Positions 44,150-54,182 of a DNA stretch of 64,000 nucleotides are shown piece after piece. Under the pieces are notes generated by a model. That model saw only the letters and a list, made by a program, of their open reading frames with translations. It did no database searches and was not told the DNA's origin. Source of the stretch: JADKAC01 sp964492065 (GTDB taxonomy: Bacteria; Bacteroidota; Bacteroidia; Chitinophagales; BACL12); contig CAZBHH010000011.1 of assembly GCA_964492065.1 (NCBI GenBank), positions 21,942 to 85,941 of the forward strand, written 5' to 3'. How positions within the stretch are numbered: position 1 is the first letter of the stretch; each line of letters opens with the position of its first letter. The position numbers and the translations under genes are program-made.

Positions 44150-46792
44150 ATGCATACCAAAGCGGGAACAAGCGCAATTAACCCATGTGCCACCCGGATT
44201 CCGGAGTGGAGGCGGCATATCGCTGCCGCTGTGCAATGCGTGCTGGTTTGCACTTGCCTGGCACTCTATTTACCGGCTGGGGCGCAATGGTTCTCTTCAC
44301 CGCCAACCATTAATGGAAAACCTGCCGAGTCGGGGTATAAATCAAACGCAGGCGAAGGCCAATCAAATATCTATATCGGTTGGGATGACACATATCTGTA
44401 CCTGGGGTATAAAAACCTGATCTCCAAGGGGGTGGTCATGTACTTCGACCTGGATCCTTATTTACCGGTCAGCGGCGGCAGCAGCGCAAATGGCAACCTC
44501 GGCGGAAAAACATTCGGGCTGCATACGATGGATGCGCCGTTCCGCTGGGATATGTGCGTGCATTGGGAAAAAGACGGAGCGACGTCCAGCAAAATAAAGT
44601 ATTTTGAACGGGACGGCTCCGACGGTTCCACACAACAAAATGAAGCATCCGGAATCCTTGAGGATGCCTTTGACAATGCAGGCGATGGTGATGAACAAAC
44701 AAACTGGGTGGAGGCACGGATCAAATGGTCTGAAATAAACGGTGCGGGTGGCGGTCGGCCAGCCGCATTCAACTGGTTTGCCTATGCATATAATTATGAT
44801 TTAAATCCGTCTGGTTATCCAACCGGGCCATATGATTTTATCTTTCAGACAGTTCCGAACGAAAACCTCCTGGTAACCAACCCAAAGGATTATCTCAATG
44901 GCACCCATAAATTCTATTTTTATCAAACGGTGCCCAATACCGATTCGGCGGGTATTTCGGATCCCTTCAGCAATGACCTGCGCAGTTTCGAAACACATGG
45001 CAATTACAATTACACCAGCGCACAACTTGCCACCGTGTACGATATGACCGTTTTCGGAGAGGTGGGTGACAACTACCTGGATATAGAACAGGATGTCACC
45101 ATAATGCACGACCTGGTGATCGACGGTAGTGCCGCCAAACTTAAATCGAATAGCGGACATCATTGGATAACGATGGCGGGAGCGGATGGCATGGCGCACA
45201 TCGGTAACGGCGGTACGATGTACGGCGAGTATAGCGGCAATTATTTAAAGATGCGTTTCAGCGATTCCACCACCCTGCAGCAGGTGGGCAGCAATACATT
45301 CGATGCCAGGGAGGTTACCGTAGATACAGGCGCTACGGTGAATGCAGGCACGAGTTGTATCAGTTATGTCTCCGGTAGCGGTGTTGTCAACCTCAACGGC
45401 ACCGTCATAACCACAAATCTCAATGGTTTCAGTGGAACTGATTCCAGCACCTTCCGGAGCGGTTACACTTCCTGGAATGTAAGCACCACTTCGCTGGTGC
45501 AATATGCAGACAGCTCGGGCGGCACCCAATCGGTCAGCCCGCGAACGGATTATGGCAACGTGGAAATTCTCGGCGGTGGGATAAAGTCGTTTGCGGGTGC
45601 TGCGGCGAATGTATCCGTCAACGGAACATTGACATTTTCTTCGGGGATGTTGTACACCGGCTCCAACAAGGTGATACTGAACAATCCCGCCGTGGGCTCG
45701 GTTACCGGGTATGATGCCACGAACTACATCAACGGAACGCTTACCCGTAAAGTAAACAGCACCGGCGAATACCACTTCCCGGTTGGCAATGAAACCTTAT
45801 ATGAACCCGCTGTCATCGAGTTAGTCAGCTCCTCCGGTTTGGACAGTATAACCGCACATTTTACGGGGACAGCAGTAACGCCCTCGGGTACCCTGTTATC
45901 TTACGGCCCCGAGGGCTGCGATGAGGAGGCTACCCAGGTAAACCAGTTTCTCAATGCGGGGTATTGGACGATTGAGTCTGCACCAGCGTCACCTGTAGTT
46001 AATTACGACATTACCCTTACGTCAAACGGGCACGACAACGCCGCCTTTTATATCGAAAACCACAGCGTATTTAAAAATTCAGGTTTAGATCCGGCCGACT
46101 GGGTGGAAGCGGGCAGACCCGACGATGAGGACTGCAATGTCGAAATTCCGGTAGGGGGAAGTATAAACCCGGTAACGGTAACCAATACCGGCCTCAGTTC
46201 TTTCAGCAATTTTGCGATCGGGTTAGACACCTTCTATATTTTGCCGGTTGGTTTAACTGCCTTTACGGGCTGGTACACCGGCGACGTCAACGCATTGCAA
46301 TGGGTAACGCATACCGAACTCCATGCCGATGTGTTCAAGGTTGAGAAATCAACCGACGGCAGCGATTTTTATCCCATCGGTTCAGTGGATGCCGCAGGCA
46401 ATAGCAGCGAGGTACACACGTATTCATTTACGGATGCGGAGCCGCTGCCCGGCGTACAGTATTACCGCCTGCAGATACTTGACCTCGACGGCAGCTACGA
46501 GTACAGCCCTGTCATTGCTGTTACCGCAGGCGATGGCACGCCGTTTCACATTGCGGTAAATCCGAACCCGGCAGCCGATTATTTATTTGTAACGCTGACA
46601 GATGCAGGCAGCGGCGAAGTGCAGTTGCGCATTTTGGATATTACCGGTAGGTGCATTGCTGAATTTCAAGGCCCGAACGGCGGAAACCATACGATGAAAA
46701 TCGATATCGCCGCCCTGGCAAGAGGCATTTACCTGCTCAGCGCCACGGATGTGCACACGGGCAATACAATCCTGACCCGGTTTATGAAATAG
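44150..46792 (+). CDS. Large T9SS-exported protein with CBM9-like N-terminal domain
   Basis: 880 residues from the ATG at 44150. The signal peptide (RRHIAAAVQCVLVCTCLALY, cut after PAGAQ) directs this start; the frame back to 43910 is antisense to gatB and non-conserved. Residues 50-270 resemble CBM9/DOMON-type ligand-binding domains (INGKPAESGY, SNIYIGWDDTYLYLGYKN, FRWDMCVHWEKDG). Residues 340-520 are beta-repeat, parallel-helix-like sequence, followed by about 240 residues of mixed beta structure, a fibronectin-like part (GDVNALQWVTHTELHADVF) and a T9SS type A sorting domain (VNPNPAADYLFVTL to NTILTRFMK). Secreted and probably surface-bound; substrate unknown. It overlaps the convergent alaS by 11 bp. 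Confidence 0.82.
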   Translation: MHTKAGTSAINPCATRIPEWRRHIAAAVQCVLVCTCLALYLPAGAQWFSSPPTINGKPAESGYKSNAGEGQSNIYIGWDDTYLYLGYKNLISKGVVMYFDLDPYLPVSGGSSANGNLGGKTFGLHTMDAPFRWDMCVHWEKDGATSSKIKYFERDGSDGSTQQNEASGILEDAFDNAGDGDEQTNWVEARIKWSEINGAGGGRPAAFNWFAYAYNYDLNPSGYPTGPYDFIFQTVPNENLLVTNPKDYLNGTHKFYFYQTVPNTDSAGISDPFSNDLRSFETHGNYNYTSAQLATVYDMTVFGEVGDNYLDIEQDVTIMHDLVIDGSAAKLKSNSGHHWITMAGADGMAHIGNGGTMYGEYSGNYLKMRFSDSTTLQQVGSNTFDAREVTVDTGATVNAGTSCISYVSGSGVVNLNGTVITTNLNGFSGTDSSTFRSGYTSWNVSTTSLVQYADSSGGTQSVSPRTDYGNVEILGGGIKSFAGAAANVSVNGTLTFSSGMLYTGSNKVILNNPAVGSVTGYDATNYINGTLTRKVNSTGEYHFPVGNETLYEPAVIELVSSSGLDSITAHFTGTAVTPSGTLLSYGPEGCDEEATQVNQFLNAGYWTIESAPASPVVNYDITLTSNGHDNAAFYIENHSVFKNSGLDPADWVEAGRPDDEDCNVEIPVGGSINPVTVTNTGLSSFSNFAIGLDTFYILPVGLTAFTGWYTGDVNALQWVTHTELHADVFKVEKSTDGSDFYPIGSVDAAGNSSEVHTYSFTDAEPLPGVQYYRLQILDLDGSYEYSPVIAVTAGDGTPFHIAVNPNPAADYLFVTLTDAGSGEVQLRILDITGRCIAEFQGPNGGNHTMKIDIAALARGIYLLSATDVHTGNTILTRFMK

Positions 46793-49424
46793 CGCCGAGG
46801 TTTTGGACATAGCCTTCGGCGAGGGTCATCACCCGGCTGAGACCATCCGGATTTTTGCCGCCTGCTGTGGCGAAATAGGGCTGTCCGCCGCCACCGCCCT
46901 GAATTTCCTTGCCCCATAATCGCACCAACGCTCCCGCATCCATGCTGTGAGCCGCCACCAGCGTGTCGCTGATCATGATAGACAGATGTGCCTTGCCGTC
47001 GAAGGCAGCGCCGACTACGGCAAATAAATTATCGGTTTCGTTGCGCAGGTCGTACACCAGTTTCTTCACCTGGTCGGCGGTGTCGAGTGGAACGGTTTGG
47101 GCGACAAAGCGGATGTTGCCGATGCTGCGCATAGATTGCTTTAACGACTGTTTTACGTGCTGCACCGATTGCTGCCTGAACTTTTCAATTTCCTTTTGCA
47201 GGCGGTTGTTTTCTTCCAGCGCCGCCTGCATTGCCTTGAGCACATCGTGGCTCTTGGAGAGTTCGGTCAGGTGTTTCAGCGTTTCAAAATTCTGTTGAAT
47301 CAGTTCGGCGGCCGCATCGCCGGTGATGGCTTCTATCCTGCGGATGCCCGCAGCAACGGCGCTTTCGGAGACGATTTTACAATATCCGATCCTGCCGGTG
47401 GACGGCACGTGGATACCGCCGCACAATTCGCGGCTGAACCCGGCATCGAAGGTTATCACCCGCACCTGTTCGCCGTATTTTTCGCCGAACAACATCATGG
47501 CGCCCATCTGTTTGGCCTTTTCAATCGGCACATGCCTGTCTTCCTGCAGCGGCACGTTTTCCCGCACCTTCGCATTTATAATATTCTCGATTTCCTGTAA
47601 TGCGTCGTCGGGGACTTTTGCGAAATGCGAGAAGTCGAAACGCAGTCGGTCAGGCCCCACATAACTGCCCTTTTGCTGCACGTGGTTGCCCAATACCCGG
47701 CGCAGGGCGGCATGGAGCAGGTGGGTGGCGCTGTGGTTGCAGGCGATGGCGTTGCGCCGTTCGACGTCGATGGATGCGTGTACGGAGCCGTTCACGTCGG
47801 CGGGGAGCTTATCGGTGATATGTATTACCAGGTCGTTTTCTTTTTTGGTGTCGAGCACTCGCAGTTGTGTGCCGTTTATTTGCAGAGTGCCGGTATCGCC
47901 GATCTGGCCGCCGCTCTCGGCATAAAACGGCGTTTTATCCAACACCACCTGGTATTGTTTTGAATTTTTTTGTTGCACGGTACGCATTTTCACGATATGC
48001 GCATCGGCTTCCGTCCGGTCGTAGCCCACAAATTCTACCCGCTGCGTATCGCTTCCGGCAATCCAGTCGTCGGCGCTGGAGGCAGTAGCGGAACGAGAGC
48101 GCTGTTTTTGCGCCTGCATCGCTGTTTCAAATCCGGCAGTATCGACTTCGAAACCGTACTCCCTGGCGATGAGCAGGGTGAGGTCGAGCGGGAAGCCGTA
48201 GGTGTCGTACAGTTCAAATGCGACGCCGCCCGGAATGCGCCGTTGGTTTTCACCCTGCAGCCGTGCGGCTGTTTCCTGTATTTTCTGCATGCCGGTTTCG
48301 AGGGTGCGCAGAAACGATGTCTCCTCTTCGAATATCACCCTGGCGACGAATTCCTCCTGCGCTTTCAACTCGGGGAACACATCTGCAAACTCGACTGCCA
48401 GCACGGAGACGAGCTGGTGAAAAAACGGCTTTTTAAGGCCGAGGAAAGAATAGCCATAGCGAGTGGCACGCCGCAGGATACGGCGGATCACATAACCGGC
48501 GCCGGTGTTGGAGGGCAGCTGCCCGTCGGCGATGCAAAAACTGACGGCCCGGATATGGTCTGCTATTACCCGGAAAGCGATATCCGACTGCGCATTGTCG
48601 CCGTAGTGCACGCCACAAATCGCTTCTGTTTTTTGTATCAGCGGCAAAAAAATATCGGTATCGTAATTGGAATTTTTATGTTGCAGTGTGCGCACCAGCC
48701 GTTCGAAGCCCATGCCGGTGTCGATGTGTTTGGCGGGCAATGATTCCAGGCTGCCATCGGCTTTGCGGTTGTATTGAATAAAAACCAGGTTCCAGATTTC
48801 AATGACTTGCGGGTCGCCGGTATTTACCAGCGATTTTCCATCTACGGCGCTGCGCACGGCATCGCTGCGCAGGTCCACGTGAATTTCCGAACAGGGCCCG
48901 CAGGGGCCGGTATCGCCCATTTCCCAAAAGTTGTCTTTCTTATTGCCGTTTAAAATGCGGTCGGGTGCAATACATGTCTTCCACGCATCGAAGGCTTCGC
49001 TGTCGAAGTCCAGACCTTCCGCCGCATCGCCTTCAAACACGGTGACATACATCCTGTCGGCGGGGATTTTAAACACATCTGTCAGCAGTTCCCACGCCCA
49101 TTGTATGCTTTCGGTTTTAAAGTAATCGCCAAAACTCCAGTTGCCCAGCATTTCAAACATGGTGTGATGATAGGTATCCACACCCACTTCTTCCAGGTCG
49201 TTGTGTTTACCCGAAACACGCAGGCATTTTTGAGTGTCGGCAATGCGCTTGTACTCAATCGGTTTGTTGCCTAAGAACAGGTCTTTGAATTGATTCATAC
49301 CCGCATTGGTAAACATCAGTGTCGGATCGTCTTTCACGATGATGGGTGCGGAACTGACGATCTTGTGTTGTTTTGATTCAAAAAAATCTAAAAACTTTTT
49401 GCGTATTTCCTTCGACGTTAACAT
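46782..49424 (-). CDS. alaS: Alanyl-tRNA synthetase
   Basis: 880 residues from the ATG at 49424 (MLTSKEIRKKFLDFFESKQH), the conserved AlaRS start; the 24 extra upstream codons of the open frame are not conserved. Class II catalytic core: HKIVSSAPIIVKDDPTLMFT, NAGMNQFKDLFLG, YHHTMFEMLGNWSFGDYFK, TGPCGPCSEI, HIDTGMGFERLV. Editing domain: HSATHLLHAALR with the Cys-His partner FSRELCGGIHVPSTG. C-terminal DHHA1: GGGGGQPYFATAGGK. Its 3' end overlaps the convergent T9SS gene by 11 bp. Confidence 0.98.
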   Translation of the reverse strand: MLTSKEIRKKFLDFFESKQHKIVSSAPIIVKDDPTLMFTNAGMNQFKDLFLGNKPIEYKRIADTQKCLRVSGKHNDLEEVGVDTYHHTMFEMLGNWSFGDYFKTESIQWAWELLTDVFKIPADRMYVTVFEGDAAEGLDFDSEAFDAWKTCIAPDRILNGNKKDNFWEMGDTGPCGPCSEIHVDLRSDAVRSAVDGKSLVNTGDPQVIEIWNLVFIQYNRKADGSLESLPAKHIDTGMGFERLVRTLQHKNSNYDTDIFLPLIQKTEAICGVHYGDNAQSDIAFRVIADHIRAVSFCIADGQLPSNTGAGYVIRRILRRATRYGYSFLGLKKPFFHQLVSVLAVEFADVFPELKAQEEFVARVIFEEETSFLRTLETGMQKIQETAARLQGENQRRIPGGVAFELYDTYGFPLDLTLLIAREYGFEVDTAGFETAMQAQKQRSRSATASSADDWIAGSDTQRVEFVGYDRTEADAHIVKMRTVQQKNSKQYQVVLDKTPFYAESGGQIGDTGTLQINGTQLRVLDTKKENDLVIHITDKLPADVNGSVHASIDVERRNAIACNHSATHLLHAALRRVLGNHVQQKGSYVGPDRLRFDFSHFAKVPDDALQEIENIINAKVRENVPLQEDRHVPIEKAKQMGAMMLFGEKYGEQVRVITFDAGFSRELCGGIHVPSTGRIGYCKIVSESAVAAGIRRIEAITGDAAAELIQQNFETLKHLTELSKSHDVLKAMQAALEENNRLQKEIEKFRQQSVQHVKQSLKQSMRSIGNIRFVAQTVPLDTADQVKKLVYDLRNETDNLFAVVGAAFDGKAHLSIMISDTLVAAHSMDAGALVRLWGKEIQGGGGGQPYFATAGGKNPDGLSRVMTLAEGYVQNLGAIS

Positions 49425-49536
49425 AAGTAATTCAATGCTGCGTTTGTACTCTTTATATGGTTTTGTAATTTCGTTTCTGATGTGTGCATCCGGCACCCCG
49501 AAAGGACTTGCAAACTTACGGAAATAAAGCGGTGAG

Positions 49537-50508
49537 ATGAAAAAGACGAAGTACTTCTACAACCCGGCAACCTTGCGCTTCGAAAGGCTGGAGGTGTCGA
49601 ACTGGAAAATTGCATTGCGCATTTTCGGGTGGATTTGTACGGCGCTCGTCTTTGCGGGCATCATCGTATGGATCGCATATACCTACCTGGATTCACCCAA
49701 GGAGCGCTACCTGAAAAATCAACTGGAGGGCATGGAACTGGAATTCGCACTGCTCGACAACCGGCTCGATACGATGGCCATTATCCTGGAAGAGATTGCG
49801 CACCGCGACGACAATATTTACCGCACGATTTTCGAAGCCGATCCCATTTCGAGAAACGACCGGCTGGCAGGCATCGGCGGCAGCGAGCGGTTTAAGCGCA
49901 TGAACCGCCTGGAGAATGCCGACCTGTTGAAAAGCACCGCAACCAAACTGGAATTGATACGGCGCAAAATGGTAGTGCAGTCAAAATCGTTTGACGAAAT
50001 CAGCAAACTGGTACAGCTCAAGGAAGATATCCTGTTGGCGACACCGGCAATACAACCCGTTTCCAATAAAGACCTCGACAGGATATCATCGGGTTTCGGC
50101 TATCGCATCCACCCGATTTATAAAGTGCTGCGGCTGCACGAAGGCATCGACTTTACCGCACCCCGCGGAACGGATGTGTATGCTACTGCCGACGGCGTAG
50201 TGGAATTTGCCAGCGCATCGGCTTCGGGCTACGGCAATGAAATAGTCATTGACCACGGCTTCGGATATAAGACTCGCTATGCGCATCTCAACGGGTTTAA
50301 CGTGCGCAAGGGACAGGTGGTTAAACGGGGTGAACTGATCGGGTATATCGGCAACACGGGCTTGTCAACGGCGCCGCACCTGCATTATGAAATTGAAAAA
50401 GACGGCATCAAACTCGACCCGGTTAACTTCTTTTACAACGACCTCACACCGGAGGAATACCTCAAGTTAATTCAAATTGCAAACCAGCCGAATCAATCGT
50501 ATGACTGA
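49537..50508 (+). CDS. M23-family cell wall peptidase with N-terminal membrane anchor
   Basis: 323 residues. A short cytoplasmic N-terminus (MKKTKYFYNPATLRFERLEV) is followed by one membrane helix (about 30-51), a coiled-coil-like region (57-165, including LEGMELEFALLDNRLD and LLKSTATKLELIRRK), and a LytM/M23 domain (185-300) with the zinc ligands in RLHEGIDFTAP and APHLHYEIEKDG. Such proteins cut peptidoglycan cross-links or, when inactive, activate amidases; here all ligands are present. Starts 112 bp from the divergent alaS. A MerR regulator follows 64 bp downstream, an arrangement common in this phylum. Confidence 0.93.
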   Translation: MKKTKYFYNPATLRFERLEVSNWKIALRIFGWICTALVFAGIIVWIAYTYLDSPKERYLKNQLEGMELEFALLDNRLDTMAIILEEIAHRDDNIYRTIFEADPISRNDRLAGIGGSERFKRMNRLENADLLKSTATKLELIRRKMVVQSKSFDEISKLVQLKEDILLATPAIQPVSNKDLDRISSGFGYRIHPIYKVLRLHEGIDFTAPRGTDVYATADGVVEFASASASGYGNEIVIDHGFGYKTRYAHLNGFNVRKGQVVKRGELIGYIGNTGLSTAPHLHYEIEKDGIKLDPVNFFYNDLTPEEYLKLIQIANQPNQSYD

Positions 50509-50572
50509 TTTGAAAATGCATTATTTTTATGCGAACTGAAAATAATTAGTACTTTTAAAGGAAATACTACCA

Positions 50573-50908
50573 ATGCCCTTCAAAGAAAAGCAAATAGAGA
50601 AGATATACTGGTCAATAAGTGAAGTAGCCGAGATGCTCGATGTTTCACTTTCTCTGTTGCGGTTCTGGGAAAGTGAATTCGACATTATTCAACCGCGTAA
50701 AAACCGCAAGGGCGACAGATTTTACAACAAGCGTGATATCGAGAATTTAAAGATGATCTATCACCTTGTAAAGGAAAAGGGATATACGTTAAAAGGCGCC
50801 AAACAGCAGTTGAACAGCAAAGGCGACGCCGTCAAATCGCAGCAGCAAACGATTGAGACGCTCAAACGGCTGCGAGACTTCCTGACGGAAATCAAAAATC
50901 AACTGTAA
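50573..50908 (+). CDS. MerR-family transcriptional regulator
   Basis: 111 residues. The winged helix-turn-helix of the MerR family covers residues 10-80: YWSISEVAEMLDVSLSLLRF, WESEFDIIQPRKNRKGDRFY, NKRDIENLKMIYHLVKEKGY. A short coiled coil for dimerisation follows (QQQTIETLKRLRDFLTEIKN). There is no Cys-containing effector domain, so it does not sense metals or redox like classical MerR. It ends 2 bp before the convergent outer-membrane protein gene. Confidence 0.92.
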   Translation: MPFKEKQIEKIYWSISEVAEMLDVSLSLLRFWESEFDIIQPRKNRKGDRFYNKRDIENLKMIYHLVKEKGYTLKGAKQQLNSKGDAVKSQQQTIETLKRLRDFLTEIKNQL

Positions 50909-50910
50909 TA

Positions 50911-52593
50911 TCAGAACCACATCCTGTCGGGTACTGCATTCAGCCGCAGGCCGATACTGAAGAATGTCTCCTTAGTATCCCAGGGATCCCATTCGCTTTC
51001 TACCTTTCTGAAAATATACCGGAAATCAATAAAGGCATTATGCCAGAACATCCATGAAATGGACAGGTCGTTCATGAACAATAGGGTGCTGACACCCTGC
51101 CCGGTAACATTGCCGTACTCCTGTTCGTAGGTTGTGTAATTTTTAAAAATATTGCCGCCCCAGTTTGTTCCGGCAGTGTCGGCGCCGTATTGATTTGCGA
51201 TGATATTGCAGTTGACGGTGAGCGACGGCAGAACCTGGTACCAGGCCGACAGGATGTGTTCCCTGAAATTGGCGCCTGCGGGATGCGCTATCGCCTGCCC
51301 GTAATTGGTAAAGCTGGAAACATTGTTGTCGTAATACGAATACATATACGGCCGCACAGTATTGAATTCGTATTGCAGGTCGAAATTGGAAATGGTAAAT
51401 GCGTTGATGTATTTCAATCCCGCCTGGAATGCGTATTTATTCCCCCACCACCCGGTATTGCCGAAGAGTTCAAAAAATTTCATTTCATCCAAAACAAACT
51501 GCCCATAGAGTGAAGCGGTGTTTAAAAAATTCCATTTGTAATTCAAGCCGATCATGATGTTATCGGGGCTGCCCAATCCGTGTTCAATAGCCCGGTAGAA
51601 AATGAGCGGATTGAAATACTGCCACTCAAATCCCTGTGTGTATCCGGCGGAATCCTGCCTGCCGAAGACGATGGTTTCGAATAAACCCACATTCACTTCG
51701 TCGGTGATATTGACGCTGAGCGCATGCATGGCCGCATATTTTTTGCGATACAGTCCATTGGTCAGCCGGGGATTGTTATAGTCGATCAATTCCATGAAAT
51801 TATTCTGGTAGTTGATCCGCCACACATTGGTATTTAATCGCAGAAACAATACGCTGTTGGAATTATCGCTCCAGATAAAAGAGCGCATGCCGTCGCCGAT
51901 AAATAATTTATCCTGCCCGAACAGCACCGATATATGTTTGGTGGCGTTGATGCCGATATACCCGCGGGTAGCAGAGAAGTCGTAGCCCGTCTCTTTAAAT
52001 GATTTTACGAAGCCCGCACCCGGAAAGGAGCCGTGGATTTGTTGCTGTGATATGATGTAAGCAGGCGGCTTCATTTGATTGTCCGTCGCCAGCAGATAAA
52101 ACCCCACCTTATTATCGATGCCGCCCCGCAGTTCAATACCTCGTGTGTTTTGGAATTTCATCTCCGACGTATCCGACGACAGGCCGATACTCGTATTTAA
52201 AACGGGGTTTATTTTGACATAAAAATCATCGCCGCTATAGCTCCACAGCGAAGCTTCTTCCCTGTAGAAAAAATTCCACAACGCCTTCGGGTTTGATTCA
52301 ACGTCCGGTGTGTACTCGCTGTTGTCCTGTTGCAGGTAGCGCATATTAAACCGGTCCCGCCTGTTCAGGTCGCCGGTGGCGAAAGCGGTTTCGGCCAGCG
52401 ACTCCATGCGCAGCCGCATCACCGGTTTTGCGGATGTGTGCAGCAACAGGTTGGAACCGGTGTCGATAATATCGTAGCGCTCCAACAGGTGGTAGCTGTA
52501 CCCGTTGAGGGGCACGTAGGTCACCTGCGCAAAACAAACATTACTCGTATGGTAAAAGATGCAGAATGCGGCGGAGAGAAATAATAGTTTCAT
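50911..52593 (-). CDS. Outer-membrane beta-barrel, Wzi-like
   Basis: 560 residues from the ATG at 52593 (the frame starts one TTG codon earlier). Signal peptide MKLLFLSAAFCIFYHTSNVCFAQ. The pattern of strands and the segments LFGQDKLFIGDGMRSFIWSD, EVNVGLFETIVFGRQDSAG and FNPLIFYRAIEHGLGSPDN resembles the Wzi capsule-assembly family (HGLG...N in the same place); it ends MWF. A surface polysaccharide-binding role is inferred. It lies divergent from a glycosidase gene, with a TAATTTTG element (minus strand, 52646-52653) 52 bp upstream of its start. Confidence 0.75.
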   Translation of the reverse strand: MKLLFLSAAFCIFYHTSNVCFAQVTYVPLNGYSYHLLERYDIIDTGSNLLLHTSAKPVMRLRMESLAETAFATGDLNRRDRFNMRYLQQDNSEYTPDVESNPKALWNFFYREEASLWSYSGDDFYVKINPVLNTSIGLSSDTSEMKFQNTRGIELRGGIDNKVGFYLLATDNQMKPPAYIISQQQIHGSFPGAGFVKSFKETGYDFSATRGYIGINATKHISVLFGQDKLFIGDGMRSFIWSDNSNSVLFLRLNTNVWRINYQNNFMELIDYNNPRLTNGLYRKKYAAMHALSVNITDEVNVGLFETIVFGRQDSAGYTQGFEWQYFNPLIFYRAIEHGLGSPDNIMIGLNYKWNFLNTASLYGQFVLDEMKFFELFGNTGWWGNKYAFQAGLKYINAFTISNFDLQYEFNTVRPYMYSYYDNNVSSFTNYGQAIAHPAGANFREHILSAWYQVLPSLTVNCNIIANQYGADTAGTNWGGNIFKNYTTYEQEYGNVTGQGVSTLLFMNDLSISWMFWHNAFIDFRYIFRKVESEWDPWDTKETFFSIGLRLNAVPDRMWF

Positions 52594-52659
52594 CAATTCC
52601 TTTTAGTTTTACGGCGGCATGCGGTTTGCAATCCTGCAGAATTACCAAAATTATTGAAT

Positions 52660-54063
52660 ATGAAAAAATGGCTGTTATTATCGATTATGTGGACACACAT
52701 CGCATTAGGACAAAACCTCGGTTTCAACGGGCAGGGGTTTTTTGAAAACGTAGATGCGCAGACATATCAATGGCTGAAAGACTGGAATCAGCCCTTTACC
52801 ATCCGTGTACCCGGCGGCGCTATATCCAAGTTTCACAATCCCTACAACGTGCGAAAGGGCTGGGGTATGACCGAAGAAAATGTCAAAGAATGGTACAAAA
52901 CGGTGGGCTTTGACGAGGATGGGGAAGGCCTCGATAAATGGCTGGGCAAGGTAAATGCACAACCCGACCACTCGTATATGGACGACCTGATAGAGATGCA
53001 GAAACAATTTCCAGATATGCAGGTATTGTATGTGCTCAACGTATTAAACAGCACTCCCGAGGCGAATATGGAAGCCATTCGCTATCTCGTTTCCCACGGC
53101 GTGCATATCGTAGGTGTGGAAGCGGGCAATGAAGTGTACGGTAAGTATGCGAGCTTCAGCGAATACATCGCCGATTTCAAACCGATATTCGACGCATTGT
53201 CAAAAGAGTTTCCCGACATCAGGAAAGGTCTGGTGGCAGGTGCAAATATCAAGCGCAAAGCATTTGTAAAATGGAATGAAGACCTGGCGGATTACAAGGG
53301 CGATTACGATGCGGTGATTTTGCATTATTACTATACGGTAAAAGAACTCGAAGATGTGTATTCGATGATACCCGACAAGCTGAGTTACGACCCCAATACG
53401 TATTATTCCAACCTGGACCAGGCCTTTCAGCGGGCATTTAAGGAAATGATGGAAAAGAAGTTGATTGAAACCGGTTTGAATTATGCGAACAAAACATTTC
53501 CCGGCAAAAAGATCTGGATTACCGAGTGGAACACCAAACCGTCCGAAAAATTGAATAACACCATTGCCAACGGCGCATGGCAGTTCAACCGCATGGTAGC
53601 ACTGCGCAACCGGGTGGAATACTTTTTAGTGCACAACGGCGTCAGCCCGGATAAATACGGATTGATAAGCCGTGCCAATTCAAAATACGATACGGACAAT
53701 ACGAAGAATATCCGCCGTATCGGGTATTACGCATTTCAGCTTGCATCCGAAGTGAGCGATGGCATTTACGTGGATCCGGAATGCAAACTCACCCTGGAAC
53801 AAGGCGATGCAGGTGAAAGTATTTGCTATTACTTTTCAAATGTCGGCGATGCGTATAATCCATCGATTAATACGGAAGGAGTGCAATACAAATCGGCGAT
53901 GCTGCACTGCGTGCAGGGAAAGTACGCCTACAGCTCGGCGGGATATACCGGTTATATGAAAGCGGGTTCCAAGGCATCACATGAAATCAATGGCATTATT
54001 GTCGGAGAATACAAAGGGGTGATACCCAAAAATTCATTCGGGTATATTGAATTCAATTTCTAA
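52660..54063 (+). CDS. Secreted clan GH-A-like glycoside hydrolase
   Basis: 467 residues from the ATG at 52660 (a TTG 6 bp upstream is in frame). Signal peptide ends about residue 18 (IALGQ). A TIM-barrel glycosidase plan is seen: GVEAGNEVYGKYASF has the Asn-Glu acid/base (Glu158), and IWITEWNTKPSEK the nucleophile (Glu289) at the end of strand 7, with LHYYYTV between. Similar to GH39/GH51-type or related families; the exact family and substrate are not readable. A C-terminal beta region (about 380-467) ends in FGYIEFNF. Confidence 0.75.
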   Translation: MKKWLLLSIMWTHIALGQNLGFNGQGFFENVDAQTYQWLKDWNQPFTIRVPGGAISKFHNPYNVRKGWGMTEENVKEWYKTVGFDEDGEGLDKWLGKVNAQPDHSYMDDLIEMQKQFPDMQVLYVLNVLNSTPEANMEAIRYLVSHGVHIVGVEAGNEVYGKYASFSEYIADFKPIFDALSKEFPDIRKGLVAGANIKRKAFVKWNEDLADYKGDYDAVILHYYYTVKELEDVYSMIPDKLSYDPNTYYSNLDQAFQRAFKEMMEKKLIETGLNYANKTFPGKKIWITEWNTKPSEKLNNTIANGAWQFNRMVALRNRVEYFLVHNGVSPDKYGLISRANSKYDTDNTKNIRRIGYYAFQLASEVSDGIYVDPECKLTLEQGDAGESICYYFSNVGDAYNPSINTEGVQYKSAMLHCVQGKYAYSSAGYTGYMKAGSKASHEINGIIVGEYKGVIPKNSFGYIEFNF

Positions 54064-54182
54064 GCGTAAACAATAACAGGTGCGCCACAGCGGTTGACTG
54101 CCGATAACGCAAGTGCATTAAAAATCGTATGTGGCGTACCTTACAATAATGGGGCAGGTGTTTGCATTGTACATTAAACGAC

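Noticed and set aside
47970..48743. 257-codon plus-strand frame inside alaS
   Set aside because: Antisense to the conserved AlaRS core.
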